This document shows positions 1 through 8,147 of a DNA stretch of 64,000 nt, one piece after another (the stretch's first letter is position 1; each line of letters begins with the position of its first letter). The translations under genes were made by a program, and so were the position numbers. Source of the stretch: Flavobacterium anhuiense (GTDB lineage Bacteria; Bacteroidota; Bacteroidia; Flavobacteriales; Flavobacteriaceae); the NCBI RefSeq assembly GCF_004151235.1, contig NZ_JUIV01000003.1:186001-250000 (forward strand), read 5' to 3'. The notes under the pieces were generated by a model that saw only the letters and a list, made by a program, of their open reading frames with translations, did no database searches and was not told the DNA's origin.

Positions 1-538
1 TCATCCCTTCGACAAATCTACAATCACTAAATATAACTGGAACAAGTTTATCGCTTTCAGCAAGACACGCTTTGAATTTCCTTACACTTGTAACTTCCCC
101 ACAAAAGATATTATCGCCCAGTTTTCCTAATGTTTCAATTTTAATATTAGGCTTTTTATCGTAATGAGGGATAAGAAGATATCTTGAAAGCAGAGGAAAA
201 ATTTCTATTAGTTGTTCATAGCTAATGGAATCTGTTCTAGTTTTTATGAGCTCAGTTACTTTTTTACATTTTAGATCAAAATCTTCTAAATCTTCATTTT
301 CAGAAATTAGTAATATGTGTCCCGCCTCTAAATCTATTTCAATTCCAGGAAATACTTTTATTGGTAACTCCGACGAAATTTGTTCGAATTGTCCTTTATC
401 AAAAAGATTATGATTAGTTATTGCTATACAATCCAATTCTAGTTTTTCTGCATAATCTTTTAAAGAATTTAAACTAAAAAAGAATTCCTTGTCACTTAAA
501 GATGGTATTGTATGAATATGTAAGTCTACTTTTTTCAA
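1..538 (-). CDS. PHP-domain phosphoesterase, N-terminal part (runs off the left edge)
   Basis: Reading right to left from 538, an open frame runs to the window edge without a stop. It begins KKVDLHIHT and has ITNHN about 35 residues later. These are the first two metal-binding motifs of PHP (polymerase and histidinol phosphatase) domains. A third motif region (PGIEID) follows, and IPHYD lies further on. No ATG precedes the motif, and an in-frame stop lies 18 codons upstream. The TTG at 536-538 is therefore the only sensible start, placing the HxH motif at residues 6-8. In the TrlF-like family such a PHP domain is followed by an AAA-type ATPase, but that part lies outside the window. The mobilisation and restriction genes next to it make a defence role possible. 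The function is inferred. Confidence 0.7.
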   Translation of the reverse strand, partial: MKKVDLHIHTIPSLSDKEFFFSLNSLKDYAEKLELDCIAITNHNLFDKGQFEQISSELPIKVFPGIEIDLEAGHILLISENEDLEDFDLKCKKVTELIKTRTDSISYEQLIEIFPLLSRYLLIPHYDKKPNIKIETLGKLGDNIFCGEVTSVRKFKACLAESDKLVPVIFSDCRFVEGM

Positions 539-683
539 ATTACTTTGTATTTGGTTGAAATTAAAGACAACTATTTTTTCGAACTGCTATATCTCTTAAA
601 ATATATAAGTTTTGATTATATAATTTATAATGCATGAAATTAAACTATTATATCAAATAGATAACACGTATAATTACCTTTTT

Positions 684-855
684 TAAATATTTTAAAAAGA
701 AAAAAAGCAAAGCAAAGTATTGGACACAGTCAGAGAAGTGCACATAACATTTTCTTCGTTCCTCAAAAAATGCCCTTCGGGACTTATAGCACTTCAACTG
801 TCTGAATGTCCAATTAAAGACTGCTTTCTTTTTTCCCTTTTTCTTTTTTAAGCAT
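684..855. repeat. Long imperfect inverted repeat (about 65-nt arms)
   Basis: The left arm (about 684-750) and right arm (about 784-855) are imperfect reverse complements. Matching blocks include an A-rich segment with GCAAAG, then TTGGACA, CAG, GAAGTGC and ATAA, paired with their complements on the right. The loop of about 33 nt contains CTTCGTTCC. One stop-free frame crosses it on the minus strand, but its composition is low complexity and I do not call a gene. The repeat could be a decayed small transposable element, a bidirectional terminator or part of the transfer origin. Confidence 0.6.
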
Positions 856-956
856 TTATACATTGTAACAGCCTACAGCCATCATGACCATATTTTGATC
901 ATGATACATATAAATATTTTCCTTAAATTAGAAGCCTGCTTTTAAAAATCTCCAAA

Positions 957-1043
957 GATTGCCACGTTCCTGCAATCAGCAAGATGAACGGTTGTTTAAC
1001 AACCGCCTATCTTGCCACCCATTGCCTCGGAACTCGGCGGTGG
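957..1043. other. Putative oriT: stacked hairpins upstream of mobC
   Basis: Three dyads lie side by side. First, GATTGC (957-962) pairs with GCAATC (972-977) around a 9-nt loop. Second, a large stem has outer arms GCAAGAT (979-985) and ATCTTGC (1009-1015) and inner arms CGGTTGTT (989-996) and AACAACCG (998-1005) with a 1-nt centre. Third, CCACC (1015-1019) pairs with GGTGG (1039-1043). The position directly before mobC and the relaxase gene is where a mobilisable element usually keeps its transfer origin. The dyads are seen directly. The oriT role and nic position are inferred, and the stems could instead control mobC expression. Confidence 0.5.
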
Positions 1044-1086
1044 AGAAACTTAAAAGCAAAGAGTTTGATAATAATGAAAATGAAAG

Positions 1087-1479
1087 ATGATGAAAAGAGA
1101 AAATTCAAACAGAACACGAATCGTGGGACTGCGATTCACTCCTTTGGAGTATGCCGAACTAGAAAAAAGATTTAGAGCAAGCACCTGCCGAAAATTAAGC
1201 GACCACATCAGAAGCCACTTATTCAACAAACCAATTGTCGCCACCTACAGAAACCAGTCTTTAGACGATCTGATGGAAGAGACAGCTGTACTTACTTCCG
1301 AATTACGGGCAATCGGCAATAATATCAATCAGATTGCCAGAAAAATAAACTCGCTCAAAACAGTTCCCGATTTTAAAGGGCATCTTTATCTGTTCGAAAT
1401 CCAAAGAAAAAGGCTTTTTGATAAAATGGCGGAGGTCTCAGACCACACCCAGAAAATAGCAGAAAAATGGTTGCAGTGA
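1087..1479 (+). CDS. mobC: Plasmid mobilisation relaxosome protein MobC
   Basis: This is a 130-residue basic protein. The N-terminal part is ribbon-helix-helix-like (RTRIVGLRFTPLEYAELEKR), and GNNINQIARKIN near residue 77 is the hallmark of MobC accessory proteins, which bind oriT DNA and help the relaxase load. Two ATG codons stand in tandem at 1087 and 1090, and either may be the start. The gene overlaps the relaxase gene by 13 nt, so the two are translationally coupled. The hairpin cluster immediately upstream is the probable binding target. The assignment is good from motif and context. Confidence 0.85.
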   Translation: MMKRENSNRTRIVGLRFTPLEYAELEKRFRASTCRKLSDHIRSHLFNKPIVATYRNQSLDDLMEETAVLTSELRAIGNNINQIARKINSLKTVPDFKGHLYLFEIQRKRLFDKMAEVSDHTQKIAEKWLQ

Positions 1480-2711
1480 TAAAAACAAGCTCGTCCATAA
1501 GAAGTGTTCTGAATTACAACGAAAATAAAGTTGAGATCGGAAAAGCGGAATGCATAAGCGCTGTGAATTATCCTCTGGAGCTGGAAAAACTGAGTTTCAC
1601 ATCAAAATTAAACCGCTTTCTAAAACTGGCAGAACTCAATACCAATGCGAAGAGAAACACAGTGCATATCTCGCTCAACTTTGATCCCTCGGAGAATCAT
1701 TCGAAAGAAAAACTGGCTGAAATTGCAGACACTTATATGGAAAAACTGGGATTTGGCAGACAGCCTTATCTGGTATATCAGCATTATGATGCAGGGCATC
1801 CACACTGCCATATAGTGACAAACAACATTCAGAGAGACGGAAAAAGAATCGATCTGCATTTACTGGGAGTCAGAAAATCCGAACCTGCTCGAAAAGAAAT
1901 TGAAGAAATTTTCGGACTTGTAAAAGCCGAAGGAAGAAAACAGAAAGAACAATTTTCGTTAAATCCGATAGATGTCGGCAGAGTCCAATACGGAAAAGCA
2001 GAGTCCAGAAAGGCTATTAATTCAGTTTTAAGCAAGGTTTTATTTGACTATAAATATTCAAGCCTGCCTGAACTCAATGCCGTTCTGAACCTCTATAATG
2101 TTCATGCTGACAGAGGAAGCAAGGAATCGAGAGTTTTTAAAAACTACGGACTTCTTTACAAGATACTTGACCAGAATTCAAAACCGATAGGTGTGCCGAT
2201 AAAAGCCAGCGAATTCTACAGCAGACCTACACTGAAATTTTTGGAAGGAAAGTTTCGGTCTAATGAAGCAGAGAAAGAGTCTTGTAAAAAATATGTCAAA
2301 AATGCCGTAAAACTCGCTTTCAATCGTGAAAACATTTTTTCTCCCGAAAAATTATCCAAGATATTAGAAAGAGAAAGCATTCATATGATACTAAGAAAAA
2401 GCAATGAAGGACAGCTTTACGGAATAACTTATGTTGACCATAAAACCAGATCTATTTTCAACGGAAGCAGTCTTGGAAAAGAATTTAGTGCAAAAGGGAT
2501 TCAGGAAAGCTGTGCCATGAAAATTCTTGGATTTGAAAGAAAGCATAAAAACTCGATATCTACTAGTTCAGAGTACTTTCAAAATGTAGAATCAAAAGAG
2601 TATATAAAAGAAAATTTAGCTGATATACTTCTTCGTGGTGAAAAAATAAATGATTATGTATCAAAAAAATTTAGACAAAAAAAGAAAAGGAGAATTTACA
2701 GAGGAATTTAA
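1467..2711 (+). CDS. mobA: Relaxase / mobilisation nuclease (MOBP-like)
   Basis: The protein has 414 residues with a Relaxase domain in the N-terminal half. The motif LNYNENK puts the presumed nicking tyrosine at Tyr17. The metal-binding HxHxH triad is HPHCH at 111-115, inside YQHYDAGHPHCHIV. The C-terminal part is Lys-rich and lacks a helicase or primase domain, so this is a short mobilisation relaxase rather than a full conjugative TraI. It would nick oriT and lead single-stranded DNA into a mating pore supplied by another element. No coupling protein, T4SS gene or integrase is seen in the window, so the region looks mobilisable rather than self-transmissible. Confidence 0.87.
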   Translation: MVAVIKTSSSIRSVLNYNENKVEIGKAECISAVNYPLELEKLSFTSKLNRFLKLAELNTNAKRNTVHISLNFDPSENHSKEKLAEIADTYMEKLGFGRQPYLVYQHYDAGHPHCHIVTNNIQRDGKRIDLHLLGVRKSEPARKEIEEIFGLVKAEGRKQKEQFSLNPIDVGRVQYGKAESRKAINSVLSKVLFDYKYSSLPELNAVLNLYNVHADRGSKESRVFKNYGLLYKILDQNSKPIGVPIKASEFYSRPTLKFLEGKFRSNEAEKESCKKYVKNAVKLAFNRENIFSPEKLSKILERESIHMILRKSNEGQLYGITYVDHKTRSIFNGSSLGKEFSAKGIQESCAMKILGFERKHKNSISTSSEYFQNVESKEYIKENLADILLRGEKINDYVSKKFRQKKKRRIYRGI

Positions 2712-2861
2712 AAACAATTTTCTGAGATAAAAAATACACTTACCCTCATATTCAATCTTTCTGTATACATTATTAATAATCCCTCAATAAGTATTGTTTT
2801 TTTTCTATTTTTACCTTTCAGTTTGTCTTATAAAGAACTGCACTTACAATTCAAAAAAAAT

Positions 2862-4844
2862 ATGACCTCACACCAACACCATATAAAATTCATTTGGGAT
2901 ATAGCAGATTTATTACGAGGACCTTACAGACCTCCACAATATGAACGTGTAATGTTACCTATGACAGTATTACGTCGTTTTGATTCTGTACTAGAAAATA
3001 CAAAAGAAGATGTAGTAAACGAGTATAAGAATCTAAAAATTAAATATAACAATGATATTCCTGTTTCTATTTTAACCTCTAAACTGGCAAAAATTACAAA
3101 GCAAAAATTTTACAATACCTCACCTTTTACATTTGAAAAGTTAAAAGGTGCACCAGATAGTATTGCGCAAGATTTAGTAAGTTATATTAATGGATTTTCA
3201 CCCAACGTTAGACAAATATTTGAATTCTTCGATTTTGAGAAAGAAATATTTGCAATGAACGATGCTAATATTCTGTATTTAATTGTATCTGAATTTGCCA
3301 AAGTAAATTTGCATCCTACTATAGTTTCTAACCGAGATATGGGATTGATTTTTGAAAACTTAATTCGACGATTTAATGAGTTGGCAAATGAAACAGCAGG
3401 TGACCACTTTACTCCTCGCGAAATCATTAAGTTGATGGTGAATATCTTATTCATTGATGATGATAACTTCCTACAAGGCAAATCCGTTATTCGTGAAATT
3501 ATGGATCCTACTTGCGGTACAGGTGGTATGCTATCTGAAGCAAAAAATCATGTAAAAGAACTCAATGAAGATGCTATATTAGTAGCCTACGGACAAGACT
3601 ACAACAAAAGAGCGTTTGCAACTGCCGCTGCCGATTTATTGATTAAGAACGATACAAATGCTAAATTTGAAGATACCATAAAGTATGGTGATACTTTGAT
3701 AGACGATCAGTTTCCTGATAAAAACTTTGATTATCTTATTGCAAATCCGCCTTTTGGAGTGGATTGGAAAAAACAAAAACCACAAATAGACCGTGATAAA
3801 ACAGGGCGATTTACGGCAGGACTACCTAGAGTAAATGATGGTGCGTTATTGTTCTTACAGCATATGATTAGCAAATTTGAGCCTTACGCTCCTCAAGATA
3901 AAAAATACGGTTCACGTTTAGCTATCGTATTTAGCGGTTCGCCTATGTTTTCTGGTGGAGCCGGTTCAGGTGAAAGTGATATTCGCAAATGGATCATTGA
4001 AAACGATTGGCTAGAAAGTATCATTGCCTTGCCAGAACAAATGTTTTATAATACAGGCATTACCACTTATATATGGGTATTGACCAATAGGAAGAAGCAC
4101 GATCGAAAAGGTAAAATCCAATTGTTTGACGCACGAGATTTTTATATCTCAATGCGTAAAAGCCAAGGTAGTAAACGCCGTAAAATAGGAGAAGGAAATG
4201 TAGATGATGGTATTATACAGGTAATGGAGCCTGATCATATTGCAATGATTACCCAACAATACGGTTTGAATACGACTACCGAGCATTCTAAGATTTTTGA
4301 CAATGAAGATTTTGGTTTTACTAGAGTTACCATTGAACGTCCTTTGCGTTTAAAATATCAAATGAGTTTAGAAGCCAAAACTGCATTCTTAGACGCTTGT
4401 CCTCATTTATTAGTCGATTTACAAGCCATAGATAAAAAACTTGGTCGTGAACCTTTACTCGATTGGAACAAAACGCTAAAAGAAATCGGAAAGATCAATC
4501 AGCTAAAATGGTCTGCTAAAGAACTAAGTTTATTCCGAAGTGTATTTACGACCAAAGATCCAGAAGCCGAAAAAGTACTAAAAGGCAAAGACGACTATGA
4601 AACCGATACTGATTTACGTGATTTTGAAAACATCCCTTTAAAAATAGATATAGAATACTATTTTAAAAATGAAGTACTGCCTTTTTTACCTGATGCTTGG
4701 CTGGATCGTACCAAAGATAAAGTAGGCTACGAGATCAATTTCAATCGTTATTTCTTTACAATGAATGAAAATCGTTCGTTACAAGAAATAAATGAAGAAT
4801 TAAGTATAGTTGAGAATCAAATTTTGGATTTATTAAATAATTAA
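2862..4844 (+). CDS. hsdM: Type I restriction-modification system, DNA methyltransferase subunit
   Basis: The protein has 660 residues from the ATG at 2862, which gives the usual HsdM N-terminus (FIWDIADLLRG, then VMLPMTVLRR). A TTG at 2823 would add 13 unlikely residues. SAM-binding motif I is DPTCGTGG from residue 215, and catalytic motif IV is NPPF from residue 295, giving an N6-adenine methylase. With HsdS it forms the methylase, and with HsdR the restriction complex. It is the first gene of a tightly packed five-gene operon, with hsdS starting 2 nt after its stop. The 150 nt upstream contain TTG at 2794-2796 and TACCTTTC at 2812-2819, a poor promoter match. Confidence 0.93.
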   Translation: MTSHQHHIKFIWDIADLLRGPYRPPQYERVMLPMTVLRRFDSVLENTKEDVVNEYKNLKIKYNNDIPVSILTSKLAKITKQKFYNTSPFTFEKLKGAPDSIAQDLVSYINGFSPNVRQIFEFFDFEKEIFAMNDANILYLIVSEFAKVNLHPTIVSNRDMGLIFENLIRRFNELANETAGDHFTPREIIKLMVNILFIDDDNFLQGKSVIREIMDPTCGTGGMLSEAKNHVKELNEDAILVAYGQDYNKRAFATAAADLLIKNDTNAKFEDTIKYGDTLIDDQFPDKNFDYLIANPPFGVDWKKQKPQIDRDKTGRFTAGLPRVNDGALLFLQHMISKFEPYAPQDKKYGSRLAIVFSGSPMFSGGAGSGESDIRKWIIENDWLESIIALPEQMFYNTGITTYIWVLTNRKKHDRKGKIQLFDARDFYISMRKSQGSKRRKIGEGNVDDGIIQVMEPDHIAMITQQYGLNTTTEHSKIFDNEDFGFTRVTIERPLRLKYQMSLEAKTAFLDACPHLLVDLQAIDKKLGREPLLDWNKTLKEIGKINQLKWSAKELSLFRSVFTTKDPEAEKVLKGKDDYETDTDLRDFENIPLKIDIEYYFKNEVLPFLPDAWLDRTKDKVGYEINFNRYFFTMNENRSLQEINEELSIVENQILDLLNN

Positions 4845-4846
4845 GT

Positions 4847-6148
4847 ATGAGTAATTATTTAGATTGGCAAAATAAGATTTCATCAGACAGAAAGATTGTG
4901 CCACTTTTTTACATTGCTGATTTTTCGATTTCGCCAGTAGATAAAATAGTGAAGGAGGAAGAAGAAAAGGTTAATTTATGCAATTATACAGATGTATATA
5001 AAAACACCTATATTACCTCTGACCTAGAATTTATGGAAGGTTCAGCATCGGAGAATGAAATAAACCGTTTTCAAATATACGATGGAGATGTTTTAATTAC
5101 CAAAGACTCTGAAAGTTGGGATGATATTGGAATTCCTGCAATAGTAGTTGGAAATTTTCAAAACACAACACTTTGTGGTTATCATTTAGCGCTAATGAGA
5201 CCTAAGAAAAACTTAGTAAATCCAAAATTTTTATTCTACTGTTTCGAGTCAAAAAAACATAGAACTCAACTAGAAATTGAAGCCACTGGAGTTACTCGAT
5301 TTGGTATCCCTAAAGATGCTATTGGTAAATATAAAATTCCACTTCCATCACTCGAACTGCAAAACAAAATTGTAGAATATTTAGACCGCGAAATAGTAAA
5401 AATAGATTCCTTAATTGAAAAGAAAACAAAATTAATTGCGCTACTAGAAGAAAAGAAAAAAACCGTCATTAATGAAGCAGTGACTAATGGCTTAGATACT
5501 ACGGTGACTATGAAGAATTCTGGTATAGAATGGCTTGGAAAAATCCCAAAACATTGGGAAGTAGTCAAGTTGAAGTATTTTATTGATATTAATTATGGAT
5601 TAAGTCAACCCCCAGAATATTTCGATACTGGGACCCCGCTTATAAGAGCTACAAATATTTTTAGGGGAAAAATCTCTAAAAAAGACATGGTTTTTATTGA
5701 TGCAGATCAACTAAAATCGAATAAAAAAATTATTTTAAAAAAAGGTGATATTATAATTGTTAGGAGCGGAGCATATACAGCTGACAGTGCTATTATAGAT
5801 GAAGAATTTGAAAATAGTATTGCTGGATTTGATATGGTAATTCGATCTAAAAATGATTTATTTAGTAATTTTCTGGCATATGTATTATTATCAGATTATA
5901 TGTTAAATAGACAACTTATACCTATGAGAATCCGCGCTGCACAACCTCATTTAAATGCAGAAGAAGTTGGAAGTACTACATTAATAAAACCTTCATTAGA
6001 AGAACAAAAATTAATTGTACAAAAATTAGAAACTTTCTTTCAAAAAAATAAAGAGAGTATTAATCTTATCAATAATTCAATTAATTTATTAAAAGAAAAA
6101 CGAACTACAATCATATCTGCTGCAATCAACGGAGAAATAGCATTATAA
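4847..6148 (+). CDS. hsdS: Type I restriction-modification system, specificity subunit
   Basis: The 433-residue protein has the standard HsdS plan of two target-recognition domains (about 1-185 and 225-400), each followed by a helical spacer. The first spacer reads QNKIVEYLDREIVKIDSLIEK. The second half opens with the conserved GIEWLGKIPKHWEVVKL. It decides which bipartite site the HsdM/HsdR complex recognises. The first domain is atypical in lacking the usual GxIPxxW opening, so the two domains are of different lineages. The start lies 2 nt after the hsdM stop, and the next gene starts 3 nt after its own stop. Confidence 0.9.
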   Translation: MSNYLDWQNKISSDRKIVPLFYIADFSISPVDKIVKEEEEKVNLCNYTDVYKNTYITSDLEFMEGSASENEINRFQIYDGDVLITKDSESWDDIGIPAIVVGNFQNTTLCGYHLALMRPKKNLVNPKFLFYCFESKKHRTQLEIEATGVTRFGIPKDAIGKYKIPLPSLELQNKIVEYLDREIVKIDSLIEKKTKLIALLEEKKKTVINEAVTNGLDTTVTMKNSGIEWLGKIPKHWEVVKLKYFIDINYGLSQPPEYFDTGTPLIRATNIFRGKISKKDMVFIDADQLKSNKKIILKKGDIIIVRSGAYTADSAIIDEEFENSIAGFDMVIRSKNDLFSNFLAYVLLSDYMLNRQLIPMRIRAAQPHLNAEEVGSTTLIKPSLEEQKLIVQKLETFFQKNKESINLINNSINLLKEKRTTIISAAINGEIAL

Positions 6149-6151
6149 TTT

Positions 6152-7444
6152 ATGAAACTAAATACCCTAGAATTAACTAACGTTCGTGGTTTTACCTATG
6201 CAAAACTAGATTTTCAGCCTGGTTTTAATTTGATAGTAGGTATCAATGGAGTAGGTAAAACAACTGTATTGGAAAGTTTACGAATTGTGCTTTCTCATAT
6301 CCTTACTGAAATAAAAGCTCCCGTAATCACAAAAGAGAGTTTTAAAAAAACAGACATTAATATTAATACTGATCAACTTCAGGTTAATACTAATTTTTAC
6401 ATTGATGGCATTAGTTATGATTTTGTATATTCAAAATCATCCAAGGATTATAGTGTAATTACAGTAGATCAGAAAAAAAGAACTAACGAGAGTGATAGTA
6501 ATACTAGAGAAGAAGGAATTACTTTAGAAGATAAATCAGTATTTACTCCTACTATCTCTCGAAAAAATAAAAATAATCTTTTAGGTATTTTCTTTTCAAC
6601 AAAAAGGTCAGTTATTACCAATCAAAAAACAAAGGCGAAAAGCTCACTTGCTTTTAGTGCTCCAGCTTATGTTGAATCATTATCAGAAAATAGAGCTTTT
6701 AATACCAAGACTCTTGCAGAATGGTATCATTTTCGAAAAATTTTAGCGACCGAAAATCCTAATGACGTAAGATATTCAAGGATTGTTGAATTAATTCAAC
6801 AAACTATTTTAAGCTTTTTACCTGAATTTTCAGAATTGGATTTGATTGAAGATGAAATTACAAATGATTTAACGTTTTGTATAAAAAAAGGGAAAAAAAA
6901 GTTAAACTTTACTCAGTTGTCAGATGGGGAAAGAGGCATTTTAGCTTTAGTTTTTGATATTGCAAGACGATTGATTATTGCTAATAGTGATGCTGTAAAT
7001 CCATTGCACGGTGAAGCTATCATTTTAATAGACGAACTAGATTTACATTTACACCCTAAATGGCAACGAACAATCGTTCAAAAACTAAAAGAAACATTTC
7101 CTAAATGTCAGTTCATAGCTACTACGCATTCACCGCAAATTATATCTTCAGTACTCCCTGAAAACATTCAGATAATTAAAGATTTTCAAATTGATCATGT
7201 TGTAAAAAGTTATGGATTAGATATAAATTATGTACTTAAATACATAATGGAAGATGATGATCGTTTAGATGAATCCAAACAAGCCATAGCAACAGTTCAA
7301 AAGCTTATTGACGAAATTGAGTTTGAAAAAGCTAGAGATTTAATACAAGTGTATAAAAAGAATAATCTTGATTTATCTGAATGGGTTATTTTAGGAGCAA
7401 GAATGTCTCATCTTGAAATGTTTGATGATGAAGAGGATAATTAA
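6152..7444 (+). CDS. AAA/ABC-type ATPase, PtuA-like, embedded in a type I RM operon
   Basis: This 430-residue SMC/RecF-type ATPase has Walker A GINGVGKTT with Lys36, an ABC signature LSDGERG from residue 256, Walker B IILIDELDLHLHP with Asp294, and a sensor-like ATTHSPQ. The middle (about 65-230) is variable and probably helical. It overlaps the next gene, which encodes an HNH nuclease of the TIGR02646 kind. That ATPase-HNH pairing is the composition of Septu (PtuA-PtuB) and of the retron Ec78 effector. I infer that the ATPase senses or regulates and the HNH partner cuts. It is not an HsdM/R/S component, and its place between hsdS and hsdR is unusual. Other RecF-like ATPases found in RM loci, such as RloA, remain alternatives. 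Confidence 0.75.
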   Translation: MKLNTLELTNVRGFTYAKLDFQPGFNLIVGINGVGKTTVLESLRIVLSHILTEIKAPVITKESFKKTDININTDQLQVNTNFYIDGISYDFVYSKSSKDYSVITVDQKKRTNESDSNTREEGITLEDKSVFTPTISRKNKNNLLGIFFSTKRSVITNQKTKAKSSLAFSAPAYVESLSENRAFNTKTLAEWYHFRKILATENPNDVRYSRIVELIQQTILSFLPEFSELDLIEDEITNDLTFCIKKGKKKLNFTQLSDGERGILALVFDIARRLIIANSDAVNPLHGEAIILIDELDLHLHPKWQRTIVQKLKETFPKCQFIATTHSPQIISSVLPENIQIIKDFQIDHVVKSYGLDINYVLKYIMEDDDRLDESKQAIATVQKLIDEIEFEKARDLIQVYKKNNLDLSEWVILGARMSHLEMFDDEEDN

Positions 7445-8147
7445 AGGAAATGAGCCAGCTAGTTTTATCAAATTTAAACAGGATAATGCAAAAGCGGGGA
7501 TAACAATTCGCTATGATAATGGTTTAGGAAATGCAGAAAGAAAACCTATTAAAGAGGCATTATTAACTGAACAAGGTTTTATTTGTGCTTATACTTTAAA
7601 ACGCATTGATGAGGATTCTTGCCATATAGAACATTTAAAACCCGAGGAGCTTTGTCGAAAACTTATGGAAGAAGGCATAGAAACAGTTTCTGACTTAGAT
7701 TATTCAAATATGGTAGCTTGTTTTCCAAAAGATGCACCTAAAGGAACACCAAAGCAAAAATATTTTGGAGCAATCAAAAAAGATGCTAGTTGGGCAAATG
7801 ATGGAAAAGATTACATTTTACCTTTACAGGCAAATTGTGAAGATCATTTCCAATACTTTATCTCTGGAGAAGTTAAAGGAGTAACAACAAAAGGAAAAAA
7901 TACAGTTTCTTTGTTAGCTTTAGACCATTCTACTTTAATTAATGAAAGAAAAGACGCTATTGAAGCTTTTATAGGAAAAACAAATCCTATAAGAAAAGGA
8001 AAAACAATTCAAGCCATAGCAGAAATTGATAAGCGGTCAAATGGTAAATATGTGGAATTTTGTATTCCTCTAAAACACGCTTTAGTACAGCATTTAGCTT
8101 TTTTAGAAAAACTTGAAAATAAACTAAAGTACGCTAAAAAGAAATGA
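7428..8147 (+). CDS. HNH endonuclease, PtuB-like (TIGR02646-type)
   Basis: The protein has 239 residues. The ATG at 7428 gives MKRIIKGNEPASF, which matches the usual opening of the TIGR02646/PtuB family. An ATG at 7425 or a TTG at 7413 would extend it by a few residues. The HNH-like core runs from Cys53 (FICAYTLKRI) to HIEH at 66-69, whose histidines are the presumed metal ligand and general base. The gene overlaps the ATPase gene by 17 nt and hsdR by 4 nt (ATGA), so all are co-translated. It is probably the nuclease arm of the ATPase-HNH pair. The motif assignment is good, and the role is inferred from Septu. Confidence 0.77.
   Translation: MKRIIKGNEPASFIKFKQDNAKAGITIRYDNGLGNAERKPIKEALLTEQGFICAYTLKRIDEDSCHIEHLKPEELCRKLMEEGIETVSDLDYSNMVACFPKDAPKGTPKQKYFGAIKKDASWANDGKDYILPLQANCEDHFQYFISGEVKGVTTKGKNTVSLLALDHSTLINERKDAIEAFIGKTNPIRKGKTIQAIAEIDKRSNGKYVEFCIPLKHALVQHLAFLEKLENKLKYAKKK

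Larger units (their letters stand above)
539..1086. other. Intergenic region without a gene, upstream of the mobilisation genes
   Basis: I see no convincing gene in these 548 bases. The region contains the long inverted repeat at 684-855 and the stacked hairpins at 957-1043 that I list as a putative oriT. The plus-strand frame starting at 984 and the minus-strand frame at 1050-1244 run through the hairpins or through mobC and look like chance frames. Confidence 0.6.

Noticed and set aside
648-863. Minus-strand frame of 71 codons, Lys/Phe-rich
   Set aside because: It runs through both arms of the long palindrome, has low-complexity composition and no recognisable motif or start context.
3182-3481. 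Minus-strand frame of 99 codons inside hsdM
   Set aside because: It is antisense to a strongly conserved methylase domain, with no motif of its own.
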